Origin: Erigeron canadensis
Taxonomy: Eukaryota; Streptophyta; Magnoliopsida; Asterales; Asteraceae
DNA: 64,000 nt
NCBI RefSeq assembly: GCF_010389155.1
Contig: NC_057765.1
Span: 45,341,559-45,405,558 of the forward strand
Reading direction: 5' to 3'
Part shown: piece after piece, positions 15,758 to 26,429 of the stretch
How positions within the stretch are numbered: position 1 is the first letter of the stretch
Layout: every line of letters starts with the position of its first letter
Program-made: the position numbers and the translations under genes
The notes under the pieces: generated by a model
What the model was told of the DNA's origin: nothing
What the model saw: the letters and a program-made list of their open reading frames with translations, nothing else
Databases searched by the model: none

Positions 15758-15760
<3 letters not shown>
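14519..15760. mobile_element. Foldback/TIR element with an internal minisatellite
   Basis: Terminal arms of about 130 bp are inverted copies: the left one carries GTGTTAAGGAAAGAAGG, CCAATCATAACG and CGCGGTGGCAATTTCGTAAAT; the right one has the complements. Between them, about 14650-15510 is a G/T-rich minisatellite built on GGGTCAGCTTGGGTTCTG-like units, with a larger unit containing ATCTACACAAATGTAGAT appearing four times (near 14891, 15098, 15218 and 15392). From about 15510 to 15620 the same motif appears in reverse orientation (CAAGCTGACCCA), so the interior is also partly a foldback. TA microsatellites of 37 and 60 bp border the element, so a target duplication cannot be distinguished. 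Open frames rich in Gly, Leu and Trp here are repeat artefacts. Confidence 0.8.

Positions 15761-15820
<60 letters not shown>
15761..15820. repeat. (AT)30 microsatellite
   Basis: Uninterrupted alternating AT over 60 bp, directly abutting the right end of the foldback element. A shorter TA tract (14482-14518) abuts the left end. Confidence 0.95.
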
Positions 15821-15824
<4 letters not shown>

Positions 15825-15829
15825 AAGGT

Positions 15830-16030
15830 GTATCTTGAAGGGAACATCCCGATCCCTGGAACCGCATTGGTTCCGACACAAACAGGTCGGATAACCCGTG
15901 TTCTTGTGAAACCCTTCCACCAAATATCACTACAGCGGAATAAATTCTCATGCTTGCAAGCCAAGAGATTCGAACCTGCGTCTCATGCATTTAATAGGGG
16001 CGCAGCTTCGAATGTGGTCCTTTTCCCATA
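15830..16030 (-). mobile_element. SINE-like (tRNA-derived) sequence
   Basis: On the minus strand GCAGGTTCGAATCTC (15965-15979) fits the RNA polymerase III B box, with a GC-richer head upstream and an unrelated body downstream that ends in CCTTTTGA beside the AT microsatellite. The A box is poor and no target duplication was found. It could instead be part of another repeat. Confidence 0.4.
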
Positions 16031-16225
16031 TAACCATTCATAAATATATTTATTAGTTAAAGGCATAAAGTTGAACATTCATAAACGATAATTGCATTAC
16101 ATGAAAAGAGACTTACTTTCAGTAATTGCATTTGGTCTCTTTCCCGACAAAGAAGGTCTTTCAGAAGACATATTTGTAGAACTTAGTGATTGGTTAGATT
16201 GAGATATAGTTGTTTCTAATGTTTT

Positions 16226-16265
16226 TCTTTCTTTTTTTTTTTTTTGGGGGGGGGGGGGGGGGGGG
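16226..16265. repeat. Homopolymer junction T(n)-G(20)
   Basis: A T-rich run passes straight into 20 consecutive G (16246-16265). It is a low-complexity tract where sequencing length errors are likely. Confidence 0.9.
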
Positions 16266-16277
16266 ATGCTTTCGGAA

Positions 16278-18480
16278 TCTACCAATATATATAAAACAAG
16301 GTACTAAATTCTTTTATGAACAAATAAGGACCGTTAGATGAACTCAAACTTTTAAACACAACTCTTAGATCAAAATAATTATATTATTACCAAATTGATT
16401 ATTAAGTTAACACAACATTAGTCTTTTTAATTTATATATTTGGTCAAGAATAACAATATGTATTTAATTAAATATAAAATATAGTATATTAAATACATAT
16501 AAACTTGGAAATAGTTTTTTCGAATAGTAATATGTAAATAGGTGTTTGAGACAAAGATGCATCATGCACGTACACTATTGAATTATGGCTAATACATATA
16601 ACTTTACATATTGTTTCCATCATATTATTATTAAGATTTTATGGCAAGTTAGATTATAATTAAAATAGGAACGTAATATAATATTTAGCAAATCTTAAAA
16701 ATTTATTCAATATTGATTTAAGAAGATATCCTAAAAAAAGATGACTTCTTTTAATTTTCTTCTTCTCTCTATTTTTCGTTGTTATATATATACTAGTTCT
16801 AATACTCATATGATGTACGGTAGTTCTATATATTGTATCATAAAAAAATTTGAATATGCCCCATTCATGATTCGTGAGTATGAAATAAATTGTGGTTAAA
16901 GTAAATCGATGATCGAAGCTAAATTATAATAAACAATAATGATAAATACAACATATGTTTAGTTATAGTTCTGAATTTACCTTAAGTTTTTAGAATCGTA
17001 TCAAAATCTGAACTTGTAAACATAGTGAATGACGGCAAATAGCATTGTGATTTCGGATCGTAAACTCAAAATTTTGAAGTCTTCATGTTAATAACTTGAC
17101 TATAAGTAATATAATATAACTAATAAATTTAGAAAGATGGGCAAAATGCTTTATATGATACTATTAGATAAACACTAAATTTTAATGAGTGGGCATTACT
17201 AACACAAACATATTATTATTATTTTTAATTTAAAAACTATATCACTCTATCCATTCCAAAATAAGTGTTACATTTTCACTTTTATTTATCTAAATAGTGC
17301 TAGCTTAATTAAATTAACGGTATTACTGCATGTCCATTTTGTAAAACATTATTAGCCCTAATATTGTTTTTCAAAATTTAACGATAAAGTTGTTATCTCA
17401 TAATTATGTTATAATTCTATAATTGGGTGTGAGTTTTATTATGAACACTTATTTTAAAAATAAGTGAGATAAATATTTAATGGCCTTGGTCATTGTCATA
17501 TCGTGTTGATCTATTTTATTGTTAATTATTATAATTTAATTTAATAATTTTATTTTTTATAAAAGGAAAAAATTAATGTTTTTTTGAGAATTTTATTATT
17601 ACATTAAATAAAATTATATTTAACTTTACATCGTTGTTATATAACAAAATAACAAACATATTATAACAAAATAACAAACATATTTTACGAATCATTTACT
17701 AAAAGAAAACTTTTTTAAATATTAACATTATCATTTTTCGTTAACAAGTATATTTTATTTTGCGGTTAGAAAAATCTATATTCTATTTTATATTATCGTT
17801 ATACAATGATATATATAATATCTATCTTATTAACCATCTCTAATACAAAAATATTTTTAAAATATTTATATTATCATATTTCAACATGCCTTTATTTATA
17901 ATTACTAATTATTATGAAAGCTTAATATGTTTATCATGGGTATTACGTAGAAAAATAATCTAATTACAAGCTTAATATGTTTATAATTACTAATTTCTTT
18001 TATGGAGAAATAAAGACCGTTAGATGAGTTCAAACTTTTAGTTAAAACCTTTAGATCGAAATAATTGTATTATATCATTTTTATTATTAAGTAAACACAA
18101 TATTATTATGCAGTTGAATAATATACCAGTGTATGGTTAAGAATAAATATTATAAAAAAATACAATACAATCATTGACTCTATACCTATAAATTATATGT
18201 GTAATAATTAAATTATATTGCCAAGCATCAATAATACAAACATATTATTGTTCCGGATTGAAAAAATATACAAAATTTATAATTTAGTTTTGTTTTAACT
18301 ACTATTTAGTTTTGAAAGTAACATGTTAAATTCATTATAATACCACATTCATTTTAATATTTTTTAAGACAATATACAATATACGTCTAATATCAACATG
18401 TTTTATGTAATAATTACTAATTAGGCTATTACAAAAGGTTACTATATTTATCTCGCGTATTACGCGGGAAAATAATCTAG
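16278..18480 (+). mobile_element. Candidate non-autonomous Helitron, plus strand, about 2.2 kb
   Basis: The 3' end shows CTCGCGTATTACGCGGGA, a GC hairpin, about ten bases before CTAG at 18477-18480, followed by T. The proposed 5' end is TCTACCAATATATATAAAAC at 16278, preceded by A, which gives the A^T insertion expected of Helitrons. Inside, a second 3'-like end (GGTATTACGTAG then CTAA, 17960-17963, then T) and a second copy of the 5' subterminal segment (16310-16430 repeated at about 17990-18115) suggest two family members in tandem or nested. No helicase or Rep coding is visible and the body is extremely AT-rich. The 5' boundary is less certain than the 3' one. Confidence 0.6.
16793..16815 (-). 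mobile_element. Helitron 3'-terminus-like sequence, minus strand
   Basis: Minus-strand reading ends CATATGAGTATTAGAACTAG followed by T, closely resembling the end at 14083-14105. It lies within the larger plus-strand candidate and may be a nested remnant. Confidence 0.3.
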
Positions 18481-18761
18481 TCTACATTAATAATTGGGTT
18501 TGAGTTTGAATTGACAAACGTAGATGTATATATAAATCTCTTGTTATTTATAAGTTTATTCCCTATTTATATATACGTAGACATAAACATATTGGATAAA
18601 AATTAACAATAAGGATAGGAAAGTGGTTGTATTAGTAAACTCTCATTAAAAATAACGGAGATCAATAACGTAATTATATGAAGGTTTTTCTTTTTTTTTT
18701 TAAAGTGAGTTTCGATTCAGACATGTTAGAGGCAATTTTAATCAGAGATTTTTTGTTCGAC
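18481..18761. other. Intergenic, nothing recognised
   Basis: AT-rich sequence between the Helitron end and the plastid-derived fragment. No coding similarity is seen. Confidence 0.4.
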
Positions 18762-18857
18762 CAAGCCGTTGAGTATTGGAAAGAGGCTATAGCACGTACT
18801 CCTGATAATTATATTGAAGTGCATAATTGGTTGAAGATCACTAGACGTTTTGAATAA
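18762..18857 (+). pseudogene. ycf3: Nuclear fragment of plastid ycf3 (3' end of last exon)
   Basis: One frame reads [19 protein letters not shown] and then [14 protein letters not shown] before TAA (18855-18857). This is the C-terminus of plastid Ycf3, a TPR photosystem I assembly factor, which I recall as ending EYWKQAIALTPGNYIE then a run to WLKITRRFE. It must be a nuclear copy: it is isolated between transposons, lacks the rest of the gene, and carries replacements such as Ala to Val after FDQA, Leu to Arg before TP, and Gly to Asp. Similarity fades upstream of about 18760. The A/T-rich sequence to about 18990 could be plastid ycf3-psaA spacer, but that is not established. Confidence 0.75.
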
Positions 18858-19417
18858 AAAGGAGAACTTTTCTTTATTAAAAATGAATTCTTTTTTAGTT
18901 ATTAACATTATTAATTATATTTAATATTAATAATAAAATTTAGCTTAGATTTTTTTAGATATTTTTGGTTTTATTATAATTAATTGTTTGTTGGGGTTAT
19001 TGGTCAAATAAAAGAGATCATTCCTTTGGGAAGAACCAATCAAAGAATTTCTTTTTTCTGGACCTCCAACTCATGCTCATGGAAAATTCTTTTGTGATGA
19101 GAACCCCAAAACTCGAACTAAGACCTTGGATAAACTCACCCCAGGACCCACATACAAAAATATTGGGTTGACTTTATAATACATGCTGATATAAAATTTG
19201 ACTTCATTATCAATACCAATTCTATGAGAAATTTAATATAATTAGATATGTTTTCAAATACTAACATGTCAGATTAATTAGTTTGGTTTAATTAATTTAA
19301 TCAAAAGGATACTTATTGCTTCAAAACAGTGTCATATGTCGTTAAATAAGGGCTACAATCCAGTTTTAATTTATTGGTAAATATTATAGATGTATTATTA
19401 TATCAAGGTAAGCCCAA
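18858..19417. other. Intergenic, possible continuation of plastid-derived DNA
   Basis: No gene is recognised. A GTTCGAGTT motif on the minus strand near 19110-19125 hints at another decayed SINE, but the flanks do not support a call. Confidence 0.3.
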
Positions 19418-19628
19418 ACAATTGTCGCTCACCGACAAAATCATCCATCCAAATAAAGGTCTTTGACCTTGGGGATCCACCTGGGTTCGAGTCTCATTTC
19501 CCACATTTATGGGGTGAATTAATAGGGATTTTTCAAGAGTCTTGGGTTTCATCCCAGGTATGCGTGTAATTTAGAAATAGAAATAGATTAAAATGTCGTT
19601 CTAAAAAAATAATAAAAAAATAAAAAAA
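19418..19628 (+). mobile_element. tRNA-derived SINE, plus strand
   Basis: A B-box-like GGGTTCGAGTCTC lies at about 19483-19495, some 65 bases into the unit, and the element ends in an A-rich tail (about 19596-19628) of A-runs split by single T. The head resembles a degenerate tRNA. The 5' end is approximate and the target duplication was not resolved. The hAT element at 19638 starts just after the tail. Confidence 0.6.
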
Positions 19629-19637
19629 TACCTTGAC

Positions 19638-20006
19638 TAGGGGCGTTATCGAGTCGACTCGATAGCTCGACGAACTTTCAGTATGCCCGAGCTCGACTCG
19701 TTGTACCTACAATATGGCTCAAGTTCGGCTTGAAAAGCTCGAAAAAGGCTCGATTTTGGCTTGTGTCTATAAACATGACTCGAGCTCGGCTCGAAAATAT
19801 ATATCACTTATAACAAAATTTATACAAATAGCCCTTCTAGAATTAGAAATTTACTATTTAATGATTATATATATAATATATACATAATATACGGAAAGCT
19901 CGAAAAGCTCGAGCTCGACAATTATTTCGAGCATTAATTTAGGGCTCGAGCTCGATCGAGTCGAGCTCGAGATGCTCAATAAAAGCTCGACTCGTTGGCA
20001 GCCCTA
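19638..20006. mobile_element. hAT-type non-autonomous element (369 bp) with perfect 8-bp TSD
   Basis: The direct repeat ACCTTGAC lies immediately outside both ends (19630-19637 and 20007-20014). Termini are TAGGGGCG on the left and the complement of TAGGGCTG on the right, both typical of hAT. The interior is packed with variants of GAGCTCGAGCTCG and CTCGACTCG, so it can fold on itself. No transposase coding is present. TSD length and termini make the superfamily call firm. Confidence 0.9.
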
Positions 20007-20014
20007 ACCTTGAC

Positions 20015-20977
20015 GCCAGTAGTGCCCACTAGTGTGAGACTCACCTTAATTATAAGACAAAGTCATGGCGACTAGAATTACACATAGGCGTGTTAATCAA
20101 CATAAACAAATGAAAAACAAGGAAAAAATGAAAATATCATCAATGTATCGAGGACGGAAATTTAGACACCACTACCCATAAGTCATAACAAAAAAATTAA
20201 CAACAAATGAAATGACTGAAATTTTAAGAATTTAAAACAAAATAAAGTTGAGGTTATTCGTTATTCAACAACACAATTAATATAGTTCCCTCAATTATTA
20301 TACAAAAAGAGGATGATGGCCTTTCAACTTTCATTATGCAATATGATTCATTGCCGGATTAGAATCCTCTAAATTTGAAAAAATTTCATAGGTGAAGTTA
20401 GAAAGATCTCAAACATTGGATTAATATTCAAAGGTCAAGATTTGACCATTAATTTCAATCCAAGGGTTAAGGATTGTCCAACTTCACCTCTAAAGTTAAT
20501 CTCAACTTTAGAGGATCCCTATCTTTCATTGCCAATGATACCAATTCAAATGCAGCAACATCACTCAAGTTGCTGAGAAATAACAAAGGTAGTGGTAACA
20601 CCATGATTTTGTTATTTCCTGCAAACGGAAGCACTCTTTTGCATATCATTAGTATAATCAGACATTGAAAGTGAAAAGTAAAAGTAAACTGGTTCAAGAT
20701 AGAAATTACAAATCAGTTGCTATTTGTGAACATGAAATAAATTATACTACCTCTACATATGGGGGAAATAGATTTACCAATTTAGCCAAACAGCATACTG
20801 ACATTGCTTATGATTTATGAACTTGGATTTCATTTTGACATGCTGCTTTTCTAGATCATCGTATGATAATTCGATTTTAGACCAAAATGAGGTTGGAAAG
20901 CCGACTGAATGTTTTCGCACGAATAATGATATCTGACTGGATGCTTCAAGAACAAAAATGATCTCGAGAACTTTATG
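20015..20977. other. Downstream of the LCBK2-like gene, nothing coding recognised
   Basis: Contains the presumed 3' UTR of the minus-strand kinase gene next to 20977 and AT-rich intergenic DNA. Short frames around 20467-20697 exist on both strands and match no family I know. Confidence 0.35.
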
Positions 20978-23900
20978 TTAGCAAATCATGCTGATAACAT
21001 CGGGCAGAATCGACAATTTTCTTGGAAGGAATCCCAGATGCTCTCCGTCAGATTGAACAAAGATGCTGCCAGTGCCCATGACCTCCTCTACTTCAATTGA
21101 AAAGGCCCTACAATTGGAAGAAGGGGAGAAGTTAATGGCAAAGACAAGTAGGGGACACAACCTTCAACGTATTTCAGGCTTAACTATTCCATTCATGTCA
21201 TAAAATTGAAAAGTTACTCACAGCTGTTTGTGAAAAATTCGAATTTCTCTTCTGACCAAAAGTTCACCATTAAACTAGAGGCTGCAATTAGAACCCGTTT
21301 ACTTATGATTGGGTTAATTTGGGTCTACAAGATTCCTTTCTTTATCTTTATCGTAGGGTAGCTTAGACAGTTAGACATTTACCAAATATACAAACGATTT
21401 CCTTCAACAGTTCAATCATGTTTAAGACATTGGAAATCCAGTTCCCTTTTAGTCAGTAACCAATAACCACCCCCAACTTGCTATTAGTGTCATGAGATGG
21501 TACAGCATCCAAAAAGGCAAGGCTTGTTTTAGTAGAGAAAAAGAAAAAATTAACTAATAAAATTCTTGCTGAAATTAAATATGACCAGGACTGATTATGA
21601 TAATGTTAACTACACATTTGTCTCGTTATAAAATGATATTCAAGCAGTTTCAAGAGGATCTTATCAAAACTTCAACCTTGTTGCAGATCAAGGCAGCAAA
21701 ACAAATAAGCGGCTTCCAAAAGCAAAGGTTTTTTCATCAAAAATAAACGATTTACTAATGATGTTTTGACTTCAAAATGTAGATACCTTCTTGACAAGAC
21801 ATTCTTCACCGATAAATGTGTTCCGTTGTAAAGCCTATGTAGTTTCAGAATAAAGTCATACCATTTAAAATCCTGAAGTGTCACCACCTGATACGAGAAT
21901 GATAAGCAGAATTTAGGTTATTTTAGATTTGACACACAAACAACTGAGGTGGCAATTTTAACCCATTTATATACAAATAGTTTCATTAGAGATGTGAAAC
22001 AGGTCAAATGGGTTAATTCAATACTTTCGCGGGATAGGGAAAAGGTGAAATGGTTAAAAGAGTTGAAAGTGGCACAAGGTCTACTTTTATTGCATACAAC
22101 TTCCAGATAAAATTATCCAAGCCGTTTCAGTTCAAATAAACACTGACGTATTTCAGCCTAACCCGTCACCCTCCCATCTTACCACCTCTAAAACATATGA
22201 AGTAAGCCTGCACTGCACCTCAAAGTCTCCACTTGAAGGGTGGGCATTAGGAGTGATCCTCATTCCACCACCAAAGAATTGAGCATTTCCGACGCACAGA
22301 GCAGTTACCTGGGGATATACTTCCCACTCGCCGTCATTGACCTACAACATATTGTACCACATAAAATTCAGTATCAAGAATAGGTACCTAGGGTGCAAAA
22401 GAACATGAATAAATATTAGTTCAGTTTAGGGAATCACTAACTCTGATCTTCAAATCATGGTTGTGATGCCCAAAAAAGGCTTGCAGTGCACCAATAACAT
22501 AACACAAGTTCCCAAATCTTTTGTATTTAGATGCATGATAACCTGCTTTTGCACTCCTGAATTTATACATAAGCAGACCAATTGGAAAAAGTGCTTTGGG
22601 TACATATTGAAAGGAGGCAAAATGAGTAGGTCAGTAGGATTCGGTAATAGGTCGAACACACTAAATCTTAGTGCAGGTCGAAATGGGCCGGGTTGGACTG
22701 ACATCTGATTATTTAAACAAACTTCTATCCAAAACTTGAATTCAAAACACGGTTATATAAACTGTAACATTACTATTATAATCTAGTTATAATAGAGAGA
22801 CTTAGGAGGTCCTTCCACATTTAAATACACCTCGGATAACTTCCAGCGCATTTGATCCAGTCAACAGGCTTGACCCATTTCCTGTTGAGTTGGGTCACTT
22901 GAGCTTAACCCAGTTGACCATTATGGATAAATTGGTAATCTACCTCTAATATTGAGATTGGTTATACTAGTTTCTGAACATGATGATGCACTTACAGATG
23001 AATATCGGCAACATTTATAAAGTAATGGAGATCTCCACCTTCTTTAGTGATTACTCCTACATCAATTCGTGACCTAGACCCTACAGAGCACTCCAATTCA
23101 GAAAAATGCATACGGCAAGTTACACCCTCCAATAAGCCAAATGTACTACCAAAAAAAGGAATCATGACCTTTGACTAAGCGTTCAATGGCGTCAACAGGA
23201 TCATTTGTCCTTGTAAAGCGAAAAACAAATGTTCAAGGTTACTGAAATAGTGATTGATAAGAAAACCAAATAGCCCGAAGAAACCAATTGAAGGGGTAAC
23301 TAACCAGCCAAATGTTCTTGCAAAATCAGACCCAGTTCCCAATGGGATTAACTACAATGCAAAAGCATAGGAACTTAGACACTTTCATCACATAATAGAA
23401 TATTTGGAAAATAACAATGTCAATGATAGAATGCAATCACTTACACCGAGGGCTGTGGTATGTAGGTCCTTCGAATCATGTTTAGAAACTGGTTTTCCAC
23501 CCCAGAAAAATCCATTAACAACCTGACATTCAAGTGAGTGATATTTCAGAGTAAATCCATGGCAACCTCCACGTTTTACACTAAACGTACCACTTCTTCC
23601 ATTTTCAAAGAGAGTGAAATTATGAGAATGATATGGTGTCTTTCATCACGTGGTCTTTTTCTTTTTAGTACATTAAAGAATTGTGGTCGGGTGATGGTAG
23701 TATTTGGTGGTACCTATAGATTTGTGCAACATATTATATTTGATTAGCAGAAGATGGATGCTAGTAATGGTTTAGAGGCTAGAGAAACACCACATACTCA
23801 TTAACTATGCTAGCATGGTGCCACGCAATGCACCGGCGGTGGCGGCAGGGTGGTGGTGACGGTGAGTAGTGTGGGCTATTGATGTAAATCGGTAAATGTA

Positions 23901-26029
23901 CTTCATACAATGGGTAGTGTAGTTATTATAATAATTTGAGGGACTGGTGGTGTAAATTTATTTCATTAATGGTATTTTAGGTATATTAGTGGAAATGTTT
24001 AAATTAATGAACAAAGGAGGGAGTGATTTAGGAAAAAGGAAGGGGGATATTTGTGTCATATCACATATAGAAAATTTCAACATTTCCAAAAATAGGAGGG
24101 GGGGGGGGGCTATTATTTTTATAAGTAAGTACTAGCACGTTACCCGCGCAATGCGGCGGTGATCGTGGCGGCGACAATGTGGTGCGTGCGACGGTTGGTG
24201 ACAGATGAGGCATCGATTGGTGTAGATTATTGATATAAAGGGTTAATGGAGATATTTTAAAAAATAAAGGTTTGATAGTGTAACGTAATCATTAATGTTA
24301 CGGGGTAGTGTAACTGAAAATATCTGAGTGCTAAGTGAAAATATTATATATTTTAAGGGTAGTAGATTAAAATATTACATGGAAGGGCATTTTAGACATT
24401 TCCCCCCATGTAACTTTCAACATGGGGGTATTTTCTTTAATAAGTAGTATAAATAGAGGAATGGAACAAGGGACAAGGAGAAGGTATGGTATGGTATTGC
24501 AAACACCTTCTACACCTAGCAACATGTGCATCATGAGTAACTTATGGGTAATCAAAAGAAGTAATAAAGTTGCATAGCCCGACTTCAAATAAACTACCCA
24601 TAATGTGTTCATGTCTTGCTAATGTCATGGTGTGAGAGGTACATCCCTCTTGCATAAAGAAAAAACCATATACTTTCTTCAGCCAGTTTCTTGTGTACCT
24701 TCAGTACAACATTCCATCTCCAAGTGCCGCAGACAAAATGCACTTGGTGTTTTAGTAACTAAAATCCATTTATGAGATCAAGTTGGTGAAGATGTGACCG
24801 ATAAATTAATACTAAAATTTTATCTAAGTGAAAAAGGTGTTCATACAACATGAATGTGTTTTGATCGAGTACATCTCAAATACAATGTGCATGAAATATT
24901 AGTCCTTAAGAGAGGTTCACCTCATGGAGAGTCCCATCTCCCCCAACTGCAACAACTGCATCGGCACCCTCACGTATAGCCTGCCAACAATTGATCAGGT
25001 TATTTAATTATACATGACTTTACTGCAAATATGGAGTCTCAGCACGCCTACCTCTCTTGTTATGTCTATCGCATGAGATGGACCCGAAGTCATAGATTCG
25101 CAGATCTGCTCAACAATGAAGATATATAAACACATTAAAGAAAGCATCATTGAGACACACCAATCAAATGCAGTTCCTGAATACACAACAGAGTCACTAG
25201 ATTACGACTACATGTTGCAACCATATGTGTGCCCGGCATATTCAGCACGCAAATGTTTAGTTACCAAATTTAAACTAATTACAGCAGAACGCTATTCTCA
25301 GAGCCTTGTTCATTCATGAACCACTAATGATTGCCTTAGAGTAAAGTTACCAAGAAACTAATAGATAAAAAAAAGAGAGGGAGAAACATGATTGCAATAT
25401 GGAATTGTAATCAACATCACTGAGAAAACCAAGTCAGAAAGAAACAAGAACAGTCCCAATATGTGGGTCAGCCAGCACCCTAATCCGCTTGACTCGCATT
25501 TTTGAAATGACCCGCTTAGACCCGGCACTGGCTTTGACTCATTACCCAAACCCGTCCGACCCGCCCATTTTGCCAGGCCTATATACAACTAATGAAGTAA
25601 AGCTTTGTACACAAACACAAAACCTAATACCAGATCACAAACACATACAGTAGAATGATTGGTTAACATATCAACATGCAGAATGTGTGTGTGTATGAAA
25701 TGTATATATATATATATATACAAGAATTAAAAGCACGGATGGATGAGAGAAAGCAGCAGAAACTAACATTACAATCGCTACCGAGACGAGACCTGAGGTA
25801 TGGCAACAGCTTCTTCCATTCTCTCCCCGTCCGTCCATTAGCACCTTCTCATCAACACATGAACTTTATACAACTATATTTTATACATACATATATATAC
25901 ACTAGAATACTAACCTCGAGGATTGACGATGAAAACGAGGTCACGGCGGCGAGAGGAGGAGGAGGATGCTACGGCGGCGGAGAGATCAGAAGGTAAGGAT
26001 CGTTCAAACGACATTGAAACTACCGCCAT
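20978..26029 (-). CDS. Sphingoid long-chain base kinase / DAG-kinase-catalytic-domain protein, LCBK2-like
   Basis: Lipid kinase with the diacylglycerol-kinase catalytic fold, expected to phosphorylate sphingoid bases; the substrate is inferred from the family. Twelve minus-strand exons: 26029-25915, 25844-25768, 25105-25052, 24980-24921, 23522-23445, 23351-23305, 23209-23169, 23080-22996, 22556-22442, 22341-22219, 21887-21787, 21107-20978. They total 1026 nt, or 341 aa, all in phase. Key motifs are FIVNPRGANGRTG (about 33-45), [12 protein letters not shown], nucleotide-binding GGDGT (95-99), [10 protein letters not shown] (131-140), [32 protein letters not shown], and the C-terminal [12 protein letters not shown] near the end. 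The N-terminus is Ser/Ala/Arg-rich and may be an organelle presequence; it is shorter than my recollection of the Arabidopsis protein (At2g46090). Introns 2 and 4 are longest; intron 4 holds two Helitron-like insertions. No active-site residue appears lost. Confidence 0.93.
23810..24131 (-). mobile_element. Helitron-like insertion in LCBK2 intron 4 (first)
   Basis: On the minus strand the end reads GGTGCATTGCGTGGCACCATG then CTAG at 23810-23813, a hairpin and CTAG terminus. A (GCC)-rich tract precedes it. The 5' end is taken as TACTTATAAAAATAATAG next to the neighbouring element. The base after CTAG is C rather than T, so this end may be mutated. Confidence 0.45.
24132..24457 (-). mobile_element. 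Helitron-like insertion in LCBK2 intron 4 (second)
   Basis: The minus-strand 5' end starts TCTATTTATACTACTT (plus 24442-24457). The 3' end has CCGCCGCATTGCGCGGGTAA then CGTGCTAG at 24132, followed by T. Length is about 326 bp. It shares the CGGCGG-GTGAT subterminal block with the element at 32179-32586, so both belong to one family. Inserted head-to-tail with the copy at 23810-24131. Confidence 0.6.
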
Positions 26030-26199
26030 TCCTAAACAAACCATATGTATATATTATATATGTGAAAAAGCGGTGGGTGGTCGGTAATTGAGATTTAGGA
26101 TCGCCGGGGTTTTGATTCTAATCCAATCTTCTCTTCTTCTTCTACTTTATGCAAGAGTAATAATTCTGCACTTCAAATTTAACTATTAAGTTTATGTAA

Positions 26200-26428
26200 A
26201 AAAAAACCGGTAATTGTGACGGCGACGGTGTGATGGTTGGGATACGGTCGGTGATGAAGCGATGTTGAGTTGTGTATATAATTGATGTAAAAAATTAAAA
26301 ATAAATGATTTATAATGTTAAGGAGGTAGTGTATGTAAAATTATTTTAAGGGTGCCAAGTGAAAATATTACATATTTTCAACATTACCGAAAATAAAAAA
26401 GACTATTCTTTTTATAATATAGTAAAGA
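26200..26428 (-). mobile_element. Helitron-like remnant upstream of the LCBK2-like gene
   Basis: The minus-strand 5' end is TCTTTACTATATTATAAA after an A, matching the start of the 32179-32586 element. Toward 26200 a degenerate GACGGCGACGG block stands where the 3' hairpin would be. It lies about 170 bp upstream of the start codon, so it may sit in the promoter. Confidence 0.5.
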
Positions 26429-26429
26429 T

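Noticed and set aside
19010..19160. Possible second plastid-derived or SINE fragment
   Set aside because: A GTTCGAGTT word and a readable stretch exist, but neither plastid gene similarity nor SINE structure could be confirmed.
24367..24612. Minus-strand open frame with hydrophobic translation
   Set aside because: It overlaps a Helitron-like element and intron 4 of the kinase gene; no domain is recognised.
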